A stretch of DNA of 64,000 nucleotides from Lysobacter sp. K5869. Lineage in GTDB: Bacteria; Pseudomonadota; Gammaproteobacteria; Xanthomonadales; Xanthomonadaceae. The notes under the pieces were generated by a model. It did no database searches. It was not told the origin of the DNA and worked only from the letters and a program-made list of their open reading frames with translations. A program made the position numbers and the translations under genes. Position 1 is the first letter of the stretch. Each line of letters starts with the position of its first letter. This document shows, one piece after another, positions 1 through 21,711 of the stretch. The DNA is taken from assembly GCF_018847975.1 (NCBI RefSeq), contig NZ_CP072597.1, positions 4,007,001 through 4,071,000 on the forward strand. Reading direction: 5' to 3'.

Positions 1-3000
1 ATCCAGGCCCAGATCGACGAACGGCGCGACCGCATCGATCTCGGCCTCGTCCGCGCGTAATTCTTCTGCCAATAGGCGGCGGATCACCGGCAGGATGTCC
101 CCGCCCGCCATGGCGGACGCGCGACGCGGCGCGGCGTCTATCGGCGCGGCTGCTCCCGCTGCGGCCGCTTCCGCCTGCGACGAAGCGAACCGCTGCTCGA
201 TGCGGCGCAGCGCGTCGGCCTGCCCCACCAGGGTGGTTTCGTGCATCGCGACTTCGCGCGCGAACAGCGCCTGCCAGGCGTCGAACTGCGGCGCGATGCG
301 CGCGGCCTTCCACGCCATCAGATCGGCGCGCGAGTGCCGGGCGACGCTGCGCGCGAGCGCCAGCGCTTCGTCCAGCACGCGGTCGCGCGGCAGCACGGTC
401 AGCAGCGGATTGCGGCGCGCCAGTTCCGCGCCGGCGATTTCGCGCCCGGTGAACAAGCTGTCGCGGGCCAGATCGAAACCCAGCCGCGCCGGCAGGATGC
501 CGGTGGCGCCCGCGCCCGGCGTGAACCCAAAATTCATGTACGGGCTGACGTAACGGCTTTCCTCACTGAACAGTACGTCATCGCAAAACAGGCCCAAGGT
601 CCAGCCGGCGCCGATGCCGTGGCCCTGCATCGCGGCGATGACCGGCAACGGGCAGCGCATCGGCAGTTGGAACACGTCCTGATCGGTGAAGCGGACCTTG
701 CCTTCCTGGATCGCTTTCAGTCCGTCGCGGGTGCCGCCGGAAGAAAAATAGGTGTCGTAGCCGGTGAGCACGACGGCCTTGTACCCGGGCGCCGCCGCGA
801 TGCGGTCGAACACTTCCTGCAGGCCGGCGATCACCGCATCGGAGAACATGTTGCGCGCGTCGCGGTCTTCCAGACGCACCAGCACCACGCCTTCGGCGTC
901 GACGCTGGCGTGGACTACGGACGAGGCCAGAGTCAGCGCGCCCGCTTCCACCGCGATGTCGCTCGGTCGATCGGCTACGGCCGCAACGGTCGCCGCGGCG
1001 GGGCCGCTGCTCGCTAACTCCAGCAGCGACTGCAGCGGCGCGTCGCCCGCCGCGGGCGATGCGATGGCCGCGGCGAAACCGGTATCGAACTCGCGGGCCA
1101 GATGTTCTTTCAGCAGCCGCAGCGCGTCCGCGGATTTGTCGGACAGGTGGGTGCAGAACGCATCCACCGCGGCCGCTACCTCTTCGCGCGGCACCACGGT
1201 CGCGCCCCACCCGGCCGCTTGCAGTTCGCGGCCGCTGAGCGGACGCTCGCGGTTCGCCAACTGCGATGCCAGCGGTTCGCCGAAGCGCGCGGCGAGCCAT
1301 TCGCGCTGCGTGGCGTCGGCGGGGATCGGGCCTTCATCCGACGCGGAGAAACCGTAGTGCTGCTCGTCGACCGCGATGACGAGGTCGCAGGCGCAGGCGA
1401 GCCGGAAACCAACGCCCGAGGCCTGCCCGCGGAGCACGGCCAGCGTCGGCGCGGGAAACGCGGCCAAGGCGCGCAGGAGCGAGTTCGTTGCCCCGCGGTC
1501 GAGGGCCGCTCCGCCGTCGCGCAGGAAGATGCGCTCGTCGCTTTCGATCAGCAGCGCCTTCAGCGACGGCAGCGCGGCCGCATGCGCCAGCGCCTGTCCC
1601 AGCGCATCGACGAGCGCGGGATCCAGCACGTCCGCGGAGGCATGCAGATGCAGCGCGAAGATGCCGTCGCCGCGATCGCGCAGTACCACCGAGGCAGAAG
1701 ACGTCTCGTCGCCAAGGGTCTGACCATCGCGCTGATCGCCCTTCTCGGCGCCTTGGATCGAAAGCGACAACAAAGGTTTTTCGGGCGTCGTCGTCGCGAT
1801 CTCGGCGACCAGCGCGGGCGATGCCAGCGCGATCGCGCCGGGTTTATGCAACGTGGCCTCGGACGATGTGGCCGCTGCATCGACGACAGGGCGCGAGGCG
1901 TGGTCGTGGTGCGATGCGTGGGTTTCGAACCGGCGATCCGGCGTGCGCGTGGCCGGCGTGGCCTGTACGGGCTCCGGTTCCGGAGCCAGTTCCACAGGAA
2001 TCGCGACGGCCGCCAGGGCGGGCAGCAACGTCAGCGCGGTGAATTCGATACAAACCGCGCCATCGTCGCTACATAGGGAAATATCGACACACGGGACGCC
2101 ATCGCGTCGCGGCGCAGCGTGCGCGCGGATCCACGCGTGCCGCGGGCGGCCGCGACCGGGATGCGCGCGCATCCGCGCAAAGCCCGCGGGCAGGTACGGC
2201 AGGTCGGGCGCGGGATCCAGCCACTGCGCGGCGAGCATCGCCGCGTCGATGGCGGGCGGATCGATCACGCAATCCGCGAACGCGGTCTGAGACGGGGCTG
2301 ATGCCTCGAACGTGAGCCACAGTCCATTCGCAGCGCGCTGTACCGTCGCGACGGTCGCGCAAGGCGCATCAGCTTCGAGCCCTATCGCACGCTGCGCACA
2401 GATCATCGCGGCTCGGTCGGGGAACAGCGTCGAGGCGCCGCGCAACAGCGCGTCGATGTCGAGCGTCGGCGCGGGTGCATCGGCATGAGCTTCGACGAAC
2501 CCTTGACAGAACACCTCGTCATCGGCGGTCGCAGACAACTCGAACGCCGCGGTCTCCGGTTCGGGACGACGCCCTTGGCCCGACGCCAGCACCGCGATCT
2601 CGAGCTCAAGCGTCGCCGGCATCGCCCGCGGCGCGCCGAAACGCACGTCGCGCAAGTCCCATGCCCTGCCCTGTTCGAGCAGGCCGTCGTCAAGCATGCC
2701 CAGCCCGTCGGCGAGCGCGGCCCGGGCCGCTTCGAGCTGCAGACCGCGCGAAAGTATCGCGCGCCCCTGAAGCCTGAGGCCCGCGATCCGCGGATCGCCC
2801 GCGCGGAACAGGCTGAGATAGCGCTGCCGCCCCGGTTTGGATGCGTTGCGGTGGACCAGCGAATGGATCGCCTGCGCCGTCGTCGCGCCGGCGGGCGCGT
2901 CCGTCGACTCCTCGCGCCGATAGCGCTCGCGCGCGAACGGATAGACCGGCAGATGCATCCGCGCCGGCAGCGGCGCGCCGTGCAGTTTCGACCAGTCGAG

Positions 3001-6000
3001 GTCGAGGCCCTTGGTCCAGACATCGAGCAGACGCGAAATCTTGCCGGCGACGAACCAGCCGTCGACGCTGGCCTGCAGATCCCGGTCGACGGTGAACAGC
3101 GCGATGCTCTCGCGATGGCGGCGCGACTGCGCATAGTAGAGATCGTCCGCGAGCGCGCCGTCCTCGGGGTTCTCCTCGGCGAGGAACACCGCGAGCCTAT
3201 CGATCAGTTCGTCGCGCGAACCCACACGCATGGCCAAGCGCTCTTCCATCGCTTCGCGCCCGAGCTGCAGGGTGTAGGCCAGACTATGCGGATCGACGCC
3301 GGCATCGGCCTCGACGAACGCCTTCAGATCGGCGGCCTTTTGTCGCAGCTGCGGCAAGGTGCGCGCCGACAGCAGCACAGCGCAGGGTGCGCCCGAAACG
3401 GATGGTTCGTCGCGGCCTGTGCGGGACGCGCCGGCATAGGCTTCCACGATCAGATGGGCGTTGCCGCCGCCGGCGCCGAACGAGGAAAGACCCGCGATCA
3501 ACGGCGCTGGCCGGCCATCGATCACCGGCGCGTTCCACGGCCGCAGACGCTGATTGACCTCGAACGGGGTCGCCGCGAAATCGATGTTGGGATTCAGCCG
3601 CTGCGAGTGCAGCGACGGCGCGATCTGACGATGGCGCATCTGCAGGACGACTTTGCTCAGCCCGGCGATGCCCGCCGCCGATTCGCAGTGGCCGATGTTC
3701 GACTTCGCCGAACCGATCAGGCAGAACCTCGTGTCCTCGGTATGTTCGCGGAAAGCCTTAGCAAGCGCCGCGATCTCTATGGGATCGCCCAACTTGGTGC
3801 CGGTTCCGTGCGCTTCGATGTAGCTGATCTCGCGTGCATCGACGCCCGCGTCCTTGAGCGCATCGGCGATCACCGCGGCCTGCGCCTGCGGATTCGGCAC
3901 CGTGTAGCCGTTGGTCTTGCCGCCGTGGTTCAACGCGCTGCCGCGGATCACCGCGTGGATCGCATCGCCGTCGCGCTCGGCGTCGGACAGACGCTTCAGC
4001 ACCACCACGCCCACGCCTTCGCCGGGAATGTAGCCGTCGCCGCCTTCGCCGAAACTCTGACAATGGCCGTCGCTGGAAATGAATTGATTGGCGCTGAGCA
4101 TCCCGTACTTGCCGGGATGCAGACTCAGGTTGACGCCACCGGCCAGCGCCATGTCGGTTCGGCCCAGCTTCAGATCCTGGCAAGCGAGATGGATCGCGGT
4201 CAGCGAGGACGAGCACATGGTGTCGAGCGTCATGCTCGGCCCGTGCAGGTTGAGCGCGTACGACACCCGATTGGCGATGCTGGCGAGACTGCCGGAGCGG
4301 TTGTATTCGCCGTACATCACGCCGGCGTAAACGCCGACCTGGCCGCCGCGGCAGGCCTGCAGCGCGGCGCGGGTATAGCCCGCATCCTCGACCGCCATCC
4401 ACGCGTGTTGCAGGAACAGCCGCTCCTGCGGGTCGATCTGTTCGGCGTCGCGCGGCGTGATGCTGAAGAAGCGAGGGTCGAATTCGTCGGCGCCCTGGAT
4501 GAATCCACCCCAGCGGCTGCTGTGTTGTCCGGCGGCCAGAGTTTCGCCGCCGGCGGGGTCGCGGTAGTAGTCCTGCCAGCGCCAGCGGTCGGCGGGAATT
4601 TCGCGGATGCAGTCCACGCCCTGCGATAGGTTGCGCCAGTACTCGTCGAGATCCCAGGCGTCCGGATAGCGGCCGCTGATGCCGACGATGGCGATGCTTT
4701 CCGTGCGGGCGTATGGGCTGAGGATCGGCTCGCCGTCGATGGACGGCGTGTCGGTGCGCACCGTCGGGATAGCGGCGTCGCTTCGCGGTAGGGACGCGAC
4801 GGGCTGCGCCTCGGCGGACGGTTTGGACGGGATCGCCTCGGACGTCCGGCGCATCGTGCCGATGCGCTTTCCGGGTACGCGCGATCCCTCAGCCGTCGCG
4901 GCTGCGGTGATCGCGGGCAACTCCGTCGCGGCGCTCGCGGGCGCCGCGGACGGCGACAACAGCGAAATCAAGCGCTCCGCATGCGTCGTGCAGAAATAGT
5001 CGTTGAGTTGCGCGATGGTCTGGTACTCGAACGCCAGCGTCTTCGGCAATCGGCCGAAGAGGGTTTCCAGGTGCGTCACCAGCTTCATCGCCAGAATCGA
5101 ATCGATGCCGTACTGCTCCAGCGGCGCCTGCGGCCGCAACCGGCCGGCGGGAATCTTCAGCACCTGCGAGAACTGACGGCAGAGGTAGTCCAGCGCTTTC
5201 TCGCGCAGGGCCTCGTCCATGCCCACCGGCGTTGCGTCGGCGACGCGGCCGGCCGCGCTGTCGCGCGCGCTCGGCGCCGCGGAACCGGGTGCGGAATCCG
5301 TAGTTTCGAGCAGCGCCCGCATCGCCGGCAGTTCGCCTTCCATCACCAGTACACGCTCGCAGGCGAGCGCGAGGCCGCGGTATGTCGCGCGCATCGCAGC
5401 GGCGGTGGACAGCGGACGCATGCCGGTGTGGTCGAGCAGTCGCTCGCGGGTCGCGGCGTCCATGCTCATCCCGCCGTCCTGCCACAACGGCCAATTCACC
5501 GACAACGTGCGGCCATGGCGTTCGCCCCGCGCCGCCAGACGGTTGCGGCGCGCCGCGAATGCGTCCATGAACGCGTTCGCCGCGGCGTAGTCGACCTGAC
5601 CGACGATGCCCCAGCAAGCCGCGAAGGACGAACACAGCAGGATGAAATCCAGCGGCAAGTCGCGGGTCGCGAGATCGAGATTCGCTAATCCCGCGACCTT
5701 CGGCGCGAGCACCGAGGCGAACGTCGACGGTGATTTGCGCAGAATGAAACCGTCGCGGAGGATGCCCGCGCAGTGAAGGATGCCGCGCAGCGGCTGGTCC
5801 TGTTCCCGCAAACGGGCCACGAGCGTGTCGACCGCGCTGCGATCGCTTACGTCGAGTGCGGCGTATTCGATCCGATGCAGCGGCGTCGCCAGCGCATCCA
5901 GCGCGCGGTGCGCTTCGGGCGCGAGCGTGGAGCGTCCGGCCAGCACGATATGCGCGGAGCGGCACTGCGCGACGATCTCGCGCGCGAACTGCAGGCCGAT

Positions 6001-6728
6001 GCCGCCACCGCCGCCGGTGATCAGATAGCAGCCGCCTTCCTTGAACGCCACCGGCGCCGGAGCCTGCGTTTGGCGTTCGAGAGGCTGCTCCAGCACGCGC
6101 CATCGCAAGACTTCGCGGCGCAGGCCGCCGGCGTCGCGCACATGGCGGACGGCCGCGCCGCGCGGTACTTCGGCGCGCGACTCGGCCTGCACGAGTTGCT
6201 GCAATTCGACGGCCCCGATGTCGGCCGGGACTCTGATCACGCGCGCGGTCAGGGCCGGAGTTTCCTCCATCGCCGTTCTGAACATGGCGTCGAAGCCGCA
6301 GGCGACCGCTTCACCGACGGCCTCTTCATCGACCGCCGTCATATCGGCGACGATCACCAGCGCGCGAACGCTCTGCGACTGCGTCAGCATCGATTGGATC
6401 GCCGCGAGCGCCTGCAGCGCCGCATCGGAAAAGATCCGATCCTCGGCAGCGACGTCCGCGGGAGGCGCGAACGCTTCGATACGCGCGCTCCCATGCATCG
6501 CCGCCAGCGACTCGGTCGCCGCCGGATCGATGCCCCAGACGAATATCCTGTCCACGGGTTGCGCCGGGACTGCCGTCGCCGACGCCGCGACCCATTCGGG
6601 CGTCGCGAGCAGCACGCCCTGCCCGGCGTCGGGCGCTTGCCGTTTCAAGGCCTTGATCCGGATCAGCGCTTCGGCCTGCGAGAGCCGGCCTTCGGCGACC
6701 GCGCGGTAGATGGACAGCAGCGAATCCT

Positions 6729-6732
<4 letters not shown>
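1..6732 (-). CDS. Trans-AT polyketide synthase, KR-ACP-KS-DH(inactive)-ECH-ECH-ACP (C-terminus outside window)
   Basis: Second gene of the PKS operon; 2244 codons are visible and the frame is open at base 1. The ATG at 6732 overlaps the previous gene's TGA (ATGA). Domains by residue: short N-terminal helical docking region; KR about 230-420 with a GGGGGIG nucleotide loop, catalytic Lys, Ser and the Tyr of [12 protein letters not shown] with Ser near 544 (GIDSILAM); KS about 680-1110 with Cys near 840 (DTMCSSS), EAHGTGT and [13 protein letters not shown]-like fold about 1285-1560 lacking both HxxxGxxxxP and DxxxQ; crotonase-fold (ECH) domain about 1685-1880; a second, PksI-like ECH about 1925-2150; start of an ACP that stops at DLGLD, directly before its Ser. 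The KR and first ACP complete a module whose KS-DH lies in the preceding gene. There is no AT, so acyl units must be supplied in trans. Domain calls are from motifs; the product is unknown. Confidence 0.93.
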
Positions 6733-17333
<10,601 letters not shown>

Positions 17334-18415
17334 GCGCGTTACCACTTCCCCTGGAGTTCGTGGATCTTTCGCGGTTCGTACAGTGCTGGATCTGTTCCGA
17401 TATCGCCGGATCGCCGAGCGCTGCATCAGGCATCGCGTCGTCGCTGGCGCGGGCGGAGGAACTACCCGGGTGCGGGCCAAGCGCCGCGATCGCCGCGGGC
17501 GTTGGCGCCGTATCGAAAAATCGCAAAAAACCCCGTGAAAATGGCGCTTTTCCTTGCTTCACCGCGGCCGCTGCCACGCGGCCCAGGCAAGCTCATCTTC
17601 GGGATGAGTGCGGGCCTTTGCTGCAATCCGTCTCCCCAACGGCGCGTGCCGAGCGGTCGCTTGCGTTCGCTATCGACGACGCTCAGCGCATCGAACGCCT
17701 CGCGCAGTTCGCTTTCGTCGGCAGGTTGGAGGCGCCGCGGACCGCCTTCGTTTTCGGAAATCTCCGAAGCCGAACCGGAAGTCTGTGCGAGCAGATCAAC
17801 GAAAAACCGGAAAACCCGATCAAGCGGAGAAGGTACTTCTTCAGACATATTTCGCCCGTTACTCGATAGCTTCAAGACTGCGCGAAAGACCAACGCATAC
17901 GGCGCGCGCGACACATTCCCCACGCGCTGCGATTTTCGAGCACCGACAACGACGACGCCTGCAGCGATTGCTGCTAGCGGCGAGAGCTCGATGGATTAAT
18001 CCCCGGCGCAGTGATAACAGAGCGTGTGGAAAACTGTCAACGCACGAACAGAACGATTGTGTCTAAATGCGTGAATCGGTCACGAACTGCACCGCGTTCA
18101 CATTGAAACGTGCAACGCGGAAGCAAAAAAATAAGGCGTTTTCTGAAGCTAACGCGTCACCTTGTCGAAACAAATTAGTGGACGCGATCGAAGTTTTGCG
18201 AGTCCATCGAGCTCGCTTAAATACTGAACCGGGATATATAGATAAACCTCGAATCCAGAGACGAGTCACACTTTCAGATAATTAATGCGCGTCGAGGATG
18301 TATGACTTATCTGATGACAAATATAACTATGCCCCTCCGGAGATCGGAGGTAATCGTGGCGACGAATTCGCAACAGCCGCGCGAATGACCGTCGTGCATG
18401 GACGAGAAAGGAAGC
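17334..18415. other. Divergent leader/promoter region between PKS and PPTase
   Basis: About 1.1 kb separates the PKS start from the PPTase. The part from about 17950 to 18350 is much richer in A and T than its surroundings, as expected for a divergent promoter region. It contains a short dyad CGTGA-N5-TCACG at 18070-18084 that could be an operator. On the minus strand an open frame runs from an ATG near 17848 (MSEEVPSPLD) to a stop at 17462. It has no good ribosome binding site and its C-terminal half looks non-coding, so it is not called as a gene. The long PKS leader may hold regulatory sequence. No other gene is evident. Confidence 0.5.
18334..18388 (+). promoter_or_regulatory. Hairpin plus 10-codon upstream ORF before the PPTase
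   Basis: An inverted repeat CCTCCG-GAGAT-CGGAGG spans 18334-18350. Its right arm is a perfect Shine-Dalgarno sequence (GGAGG, 18346-18350), five bases before GTG at 18356. That GTG opens a 10-codon frame (MATNSQQPRE) ending in TGA at 18386-18388, in the same frame as the PPTase and 27 bases before its chosen start. The SD can therefore be sequestered in the stem, giving a possible leader peptide or translational control element. The sequence facts are direct; regulation is inference. Confidence 0.5.
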
Positions 18416-19255
18416 ATGTCTGCGCCAATGCCAATCCCGGGGACCGTTGCTTCTGCGCGCCGCCTCGAAGCCAGCCGGTCGAATATCGATGTGTGGCTCA
18501 CCTACTACGACGAGATCGTCGATGACGGCCACCTCCTCAAACTAAGAAAGTTACTTAGTGATGACGAAGTGGCGCAGGAAGGCCGTTTCTACTTCGCCGA
18601 CGACAGAAAGCGCTATCTGGTCACGCGAGCGATGGTGCGCACCCTGCTCTCGCGTTACGCCCCCGTCGCTCCGGAACGCTGGGAGTTCTCGAAGAACGCC
18701 TATGGCCGCCCCACGATCGCGAACTCGATCCTGGACGCCGACGATCGCGTTCATGACCTCAGCTTCAACATCTCGCACACCCGCGGCCTGATCGCGCTCG
18801 CGGTGAGCCGCGATCGCGACTTGGGGATCGATGTCGAGAATGTCGCTACGCGCCGGTTCTGCCTCGACGTAGCGCATCGGTACTTCGCTCCCAGCGAGGT
18901 GGCGGAGCTCTCATGCGTCGCTCCGGCTGGGCAGCAGGATCGATTCTTCGAGTACTGGACCCTCAAGGAGTCCTATATCAAGGCTCGCAGCATGGGGCTT
19001 TCGCTGCCGCTGGACGGCTTCAGCTTCCAGTTCCCGCATCGCAGCGCGGTGCGCATCAAGATCGAGCCGGAACTGAGCGACGACGCCGAACGCTGGAGCT
19101 TATGGCAGTACCGGCCGACCACGGACTACTTGATGGCGATCTGCGCCGAGCGTCGCGACGGCGCGCACCCCAGCGTCTCGATGCGGAAGTTCATCCCCTT
19201 GGTGGGCGACGTTCCGCTGAGCGCGCAGCACCTCAGGAGTTCGGAGCCCTGTTAG
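18416..19255 (+). CDS. Sfp-type 4'-phosphopantetheinyl transferase
   Basis: Transfers phosphopantetheine from CoA to the conserved Ser of ACP and PCP domains, activating carrier proteins such as those in this window. The 279-aa protein shows the family signatures: FNISHTRG, the Mg-binding LGIDVENV, and WTLKESYIKA with the catalytic Glu and Lys of the W(S/T)xKE motif. It is somewhat longer than typical Sfp enzymes. ATG 18416 is preferred because AAAGGA lies just upstream; an in-frame ATG at 18398 would add six residues. It is transcribed divergently from the PKS, so it is probably the dedicated activating enzyme, though it could also serve the NRPS. Its stop overlaps the convergent phosphoesterase gene by three bases. 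Confidence 0.95.
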   Translation: MSAPMPIPGTVASARRLEASRSNIDVWLTYYDEIVDDGHLLKLRKLLSDDEVAQEGRFYFADDRKRYLVTRAMVRTLLSRYAPVAPERWEFSKNAYGRPTIANSILDADDRVHDLSFNISHTRGLIALAVSRDRDLGIDVENVATRRFCLDVAHRYFAPSEVAELSCVAPAGQQDRFFEYWTLKESYIKARSMGLSLPLDGFSFQFPHRSAVRIKIEPELSDDAERWSLWQYRPTTDYLMAICAERRDGAHPSVSMRKFIPLVGDVPLSAQHLRSSEPC

Positions 19256-20013
19256 CCGATCTCGACCAATCGACGCGCGGAAATCATGCTCTCCTGCGGG
19301 TATCCGAAGGCGTTGTTGATGTACGTCACGCCGTCGATGGTGATCCGTCGATTGATGTGGCTGTGGCCATAGACATGCGTATCCGCGCCGAGCGCGCGCA
19401 ACTGCCGCTCTATGCCGCTGCTGCCGAGCACCGGGCTGAGAAAGTGCATGGAGGCGGGAACGAACCGCGGGATCAGATCGAGCCGAGGCAGAAAGTGCGA
19501 AAACGTTACTACCCGCCTCTGCCGCGCCGCTGCCGGAAGCGATTTCGGGTTCATCCTGAGGAAGTGTTCGGTCACCTGTTCCGGACCGATGCCATCCGGC
19601 CAGCGGCACGCGCGGAAATCCATCCACAACATGCGCAGGTCGTTGTTCGGCTGGCCGAAGGAGTAGTCGTACCACCCGAGCAAGGGCACGATCAGCGTAT
19701 CTCCGTGACTGTAGGGGCGGCTGGATGCGCCGGAATCTTCGGCGATGGCCATCACCTGCTCGAACTTGCGCAACGAACACGTGTCGCCCGCTTCGCGCCG
19801 GACCCACAGATCGTGATTGCCCGGAACGAACAGCACCTGGCGGAACTTGGCGGCGAAACGCTCGAGGCACCACCCGAGCAGGCGAGTGTCTTCGGTGATG
19901 TCGCCGGCAAGAATCAGGACATCGTCGCGATAGTCCGTGTCCGACAACTTATCGACCCATCGGGCGTTGTCGGGATAGTCGATATGGATGTCGGACAGGG
20001 CGAACAGCTTCAT
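19252..20013 (-). CDS. Metallophosphoesterase family protein
   Basis: A 253-aa calcineurin-like phosphoesterase. All metal-ligand blocks are present in order: SDIHID near residue 8, AGDIT, PGNHDLW, a central SHF His and GHSH near the C-terminus, so a dinuclear metal centre is expected. The start MKLFALSDIH follows GAGGA at good spacing; the longer upstream frame looks non-coding. It has no signal peptide, so it should be cytoplasmic. It converges on the PPTase gene with a three-base overlap of stops. The substrate cannot be read from sequence, and a role in polyketide biosynthesis is not supported beyond adjacency. Confidence 0.9.
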   Translation of the reverse strand: MKLFALSDIHIDYPDNARWVDKLSDTDYRDDVLILAGDITEDTRLLGWCLERFAAKFRQVLFVPGNHDLWVRREAGDTCSLRKFEQVMAIAEDSGASSRPYSHGDTLIVPLLGWYDYSFGQPNNDLRMLWMDFRACRWPDGIGPEQVTEHFLRMNPKSLPAAARQRRVVTFSHFLPRLDLIPRFVPASMHFLSPVLGSSGIERQLRALGADTHVYGHSHINRRITIDGVTYINNAFGYPQESMISARRLVEIG

Positions 20014-20131
20014 CGCGATCCTCGGCTCGACCCGCGGGTTTGGCGCGCTCACGGCCAACTCGATGCGGCGGGAAGTATAGGCGCACAATCCTTGCACGCG
20101 CCCCACTCCACCGCAATCGGATGCGAAGCCG

Positions 20132-21364
20132 ATGCTTAGGCGCATTCTCCGGAAACCGCGCACTCAACGGCTGTCGGACTATCGTCTCGACGACACGCTG
20201 GGCAATCATCTCGACCTGCTCTTTTCGGTCAAGCACCAGAGCCAGCGTGCGCTCAACCGAATCATGCGCCAACGCCTGATCGACGGCCGCCGGATGAAGG
20301 GGCTCGGCGGGCGCACGCCCCGTCCTTACCGCGATGGCTTGTTGGTGCGATACGGGCTCGGCGACGGCTGCGTGCAGACCATCGAATTGAAAGAGCCGTT
20401 CGGCCTGGATCAGGCGGAAGACCGTTTGGTCGTGGCCACCGGCGACGAGGTCCGCGTCTACGACACCAGCGCCGAGGTCGTGCATGTCTACCGCAATCCT
20501 TGGTTCGCGCAGTTGCATTCGGTGTACTTCTCGGCGGACGGCGAACGACTGTTGACGGCCTCGACGGGCTTCGATTCGGTGCTCGAGTTCGACCTCGGAC
20601 TTCGCGAACTTACGTGGACGTGGACGGCATGGGATCACGGATACGACAAGTCGCCGGCGGGCGTTCGTATCTGCCGGGGAAGCGCGGGCAAGGCGAGCGG
20701 AAAGCGCATCACCGTGAGCGAGGCGCAGCACTGGGGCGGATTCGGACTTCCTACGGGCCTGACCGCCACGCATCTGAACAACGCCTGCTATCGGCATAAC
20801 GACAGCATCTTCATCACCTTGTTCCATCAGGGCTGCGCGATCGTGGTCGAACGCAGTTCGGGCGCCTCTCGCGAAGCGCTGACCGGTCTGCTCAATCCCC
20901 ACGGTTTCGAGCCTGGATGGGCGGGCGACCATATCGTGACCGACACGCGCCGCGGAAGAGTGATCTTCTTCGACGAGCACCTGACCATGAAAATGGCATT
21001 GCGGATCGAGGCTTGCGCTCCCGTGGAGAGCCGCGCGGGACTGGGGGAATGGTTGCAGAACGTGCTGCATCTCGACCGCGGGCTGTACGCCGCGATCGAC
21101 ATCCATCGCAGCTGCATCTGGCTGTTCGATCCGGACGCGCGACGCCGGCGCAAGATCGAAGTGAACCCGGATTGGGCGGTGCAGAACGTGATTGCCGTAG
21201 ATCCTCAACGGGTCAAGGCATTGCATCGGCTGAGCGAGTTTCCCGAGACGCGCCATGACATCGCGGACAGCGCCGACCTGATGAACCCGACGGCAGCGAC
21301 GAGCTCCCGGTTGCGGACGCCGTGGTACCGCAAGCTCGTTCGGGCGCCTCGGGTCTGGTTGTAA
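20132..21364 (+). CDS. Hypothetical protein, beta-propeller-like
   Basis: A 410-aa protein I do not recognise. After a basic N-terminus of about 60 residues it shows repeating beta-rich segments of the kind ADGERLLTAST, DHIVTDTRRGRVIFF and RSCIWLFDPDA, in the style of WD40/NHL-type propeller blades. A His-Asn segment (THLNNACYRHND) sits near residue 220 and the C-terminus is basic (RTPWYRKLVRAPRVWL). There is no signal peptide or membrane segment. It is divergent from the metallophosphoesterase, with 118 bp between the starts. No clear Shine-Dalgarno precedes the ATG, so the true start is uncertain. Codon use is like that of its neighbours, so it is probably a real gene of unknown function. 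Confidence 0.75.
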   Translation: MLRRILRKPRTQRLSDYRLDDTLGNHLDLLFSVKHQSQRALNRIMRQRLIDGRRMKGLGGRTPRPYRDGLLVRYGLGDGCVQTIELKEPFGLDQAEDRLVVATGDEVRVYDTSAEVVHVYRNPWFAQLHSVYFSADGERLLTASTGFDSVLEFDLGLRELTWTWTAWDHGYDKSPAGVRICRGSAGKASGKRITVSEAQHWGGFGLPTGLTATHLNNACYRHNDSIFITLFHQGCAIVVERSSGASREALTGLLNPHGFEPGWAGDHIVTDTRRGRVIFFDEHLTMKMALRIEACAPVESRAGLGEWLQNVLHLDRGLYAAIDIHRSCIWLFDPDARRRRKIEVNPDWAVQNVIAVDPQRVKALHRLSEFPETRHDIADSADLMNPTAATSSRLRTPWYRKLVRAPRVWL

Positions 21365-21711
21365 AGGCCACCGGGTTCGCATCGCGGCCGGTCGCAACGC
21401 TTCGGGCGTCGGCCCAAGCATCGATGTCAACCGTGCGCCCGCGCACAAGCTTCTTGCAGAGCCGTCCCCACTTGCGCGCTCCCAACGCCGGATCGATGGG
21501 GGATCCTCCGCCGTCCCGTCGTCCAAACAAGCGACGACGAAACGATGCGGCAAGACGCGCGCGTTTTCATCGCGCGTTGGCCTAGCGCGGTTGAACGCTC
21601 TCGCCCTGCCCCTCGGCGCGGGCCGCACGCCGGCTCGGCGGCGGAGCGCCGTCGTTTCCCGTCATCCCGCTCGCAGGACCGAATCCAAGATCAACCCTGG
21701 AGGACGACGAC
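21365..21711. other. Intergenic, no gene seen
   Basis: This 347-bp stretch separates the propeller-like gene from the small secreted protein. Short open frames occur on both strands but none has a convincing start or protein-like composition. The end (CTGGAGGACGACGAC) is the ribosome binding region of the next gene. Confidence 0.5.

Noticed and set aside
17462..17848. Minus-strand frame beginning MSEEVPSPLD in the PKS leader
   Set aside because: No good ribosome binding site, and the second half (LPGPRGSGRGEARKSA) looks like translated non-coding DNA. The first half has lower GC at third positions than true genes here. Kept only as a note in the leader description.
18070..18084. CGTGA-N5-TCACG dyad as a CRP/Clp binding site
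   Set aside because: The half-sites resemble the CRP consensus, but the spacer is five bases rather than six and the outer bases do not match, so it is noted only as a possible operator.
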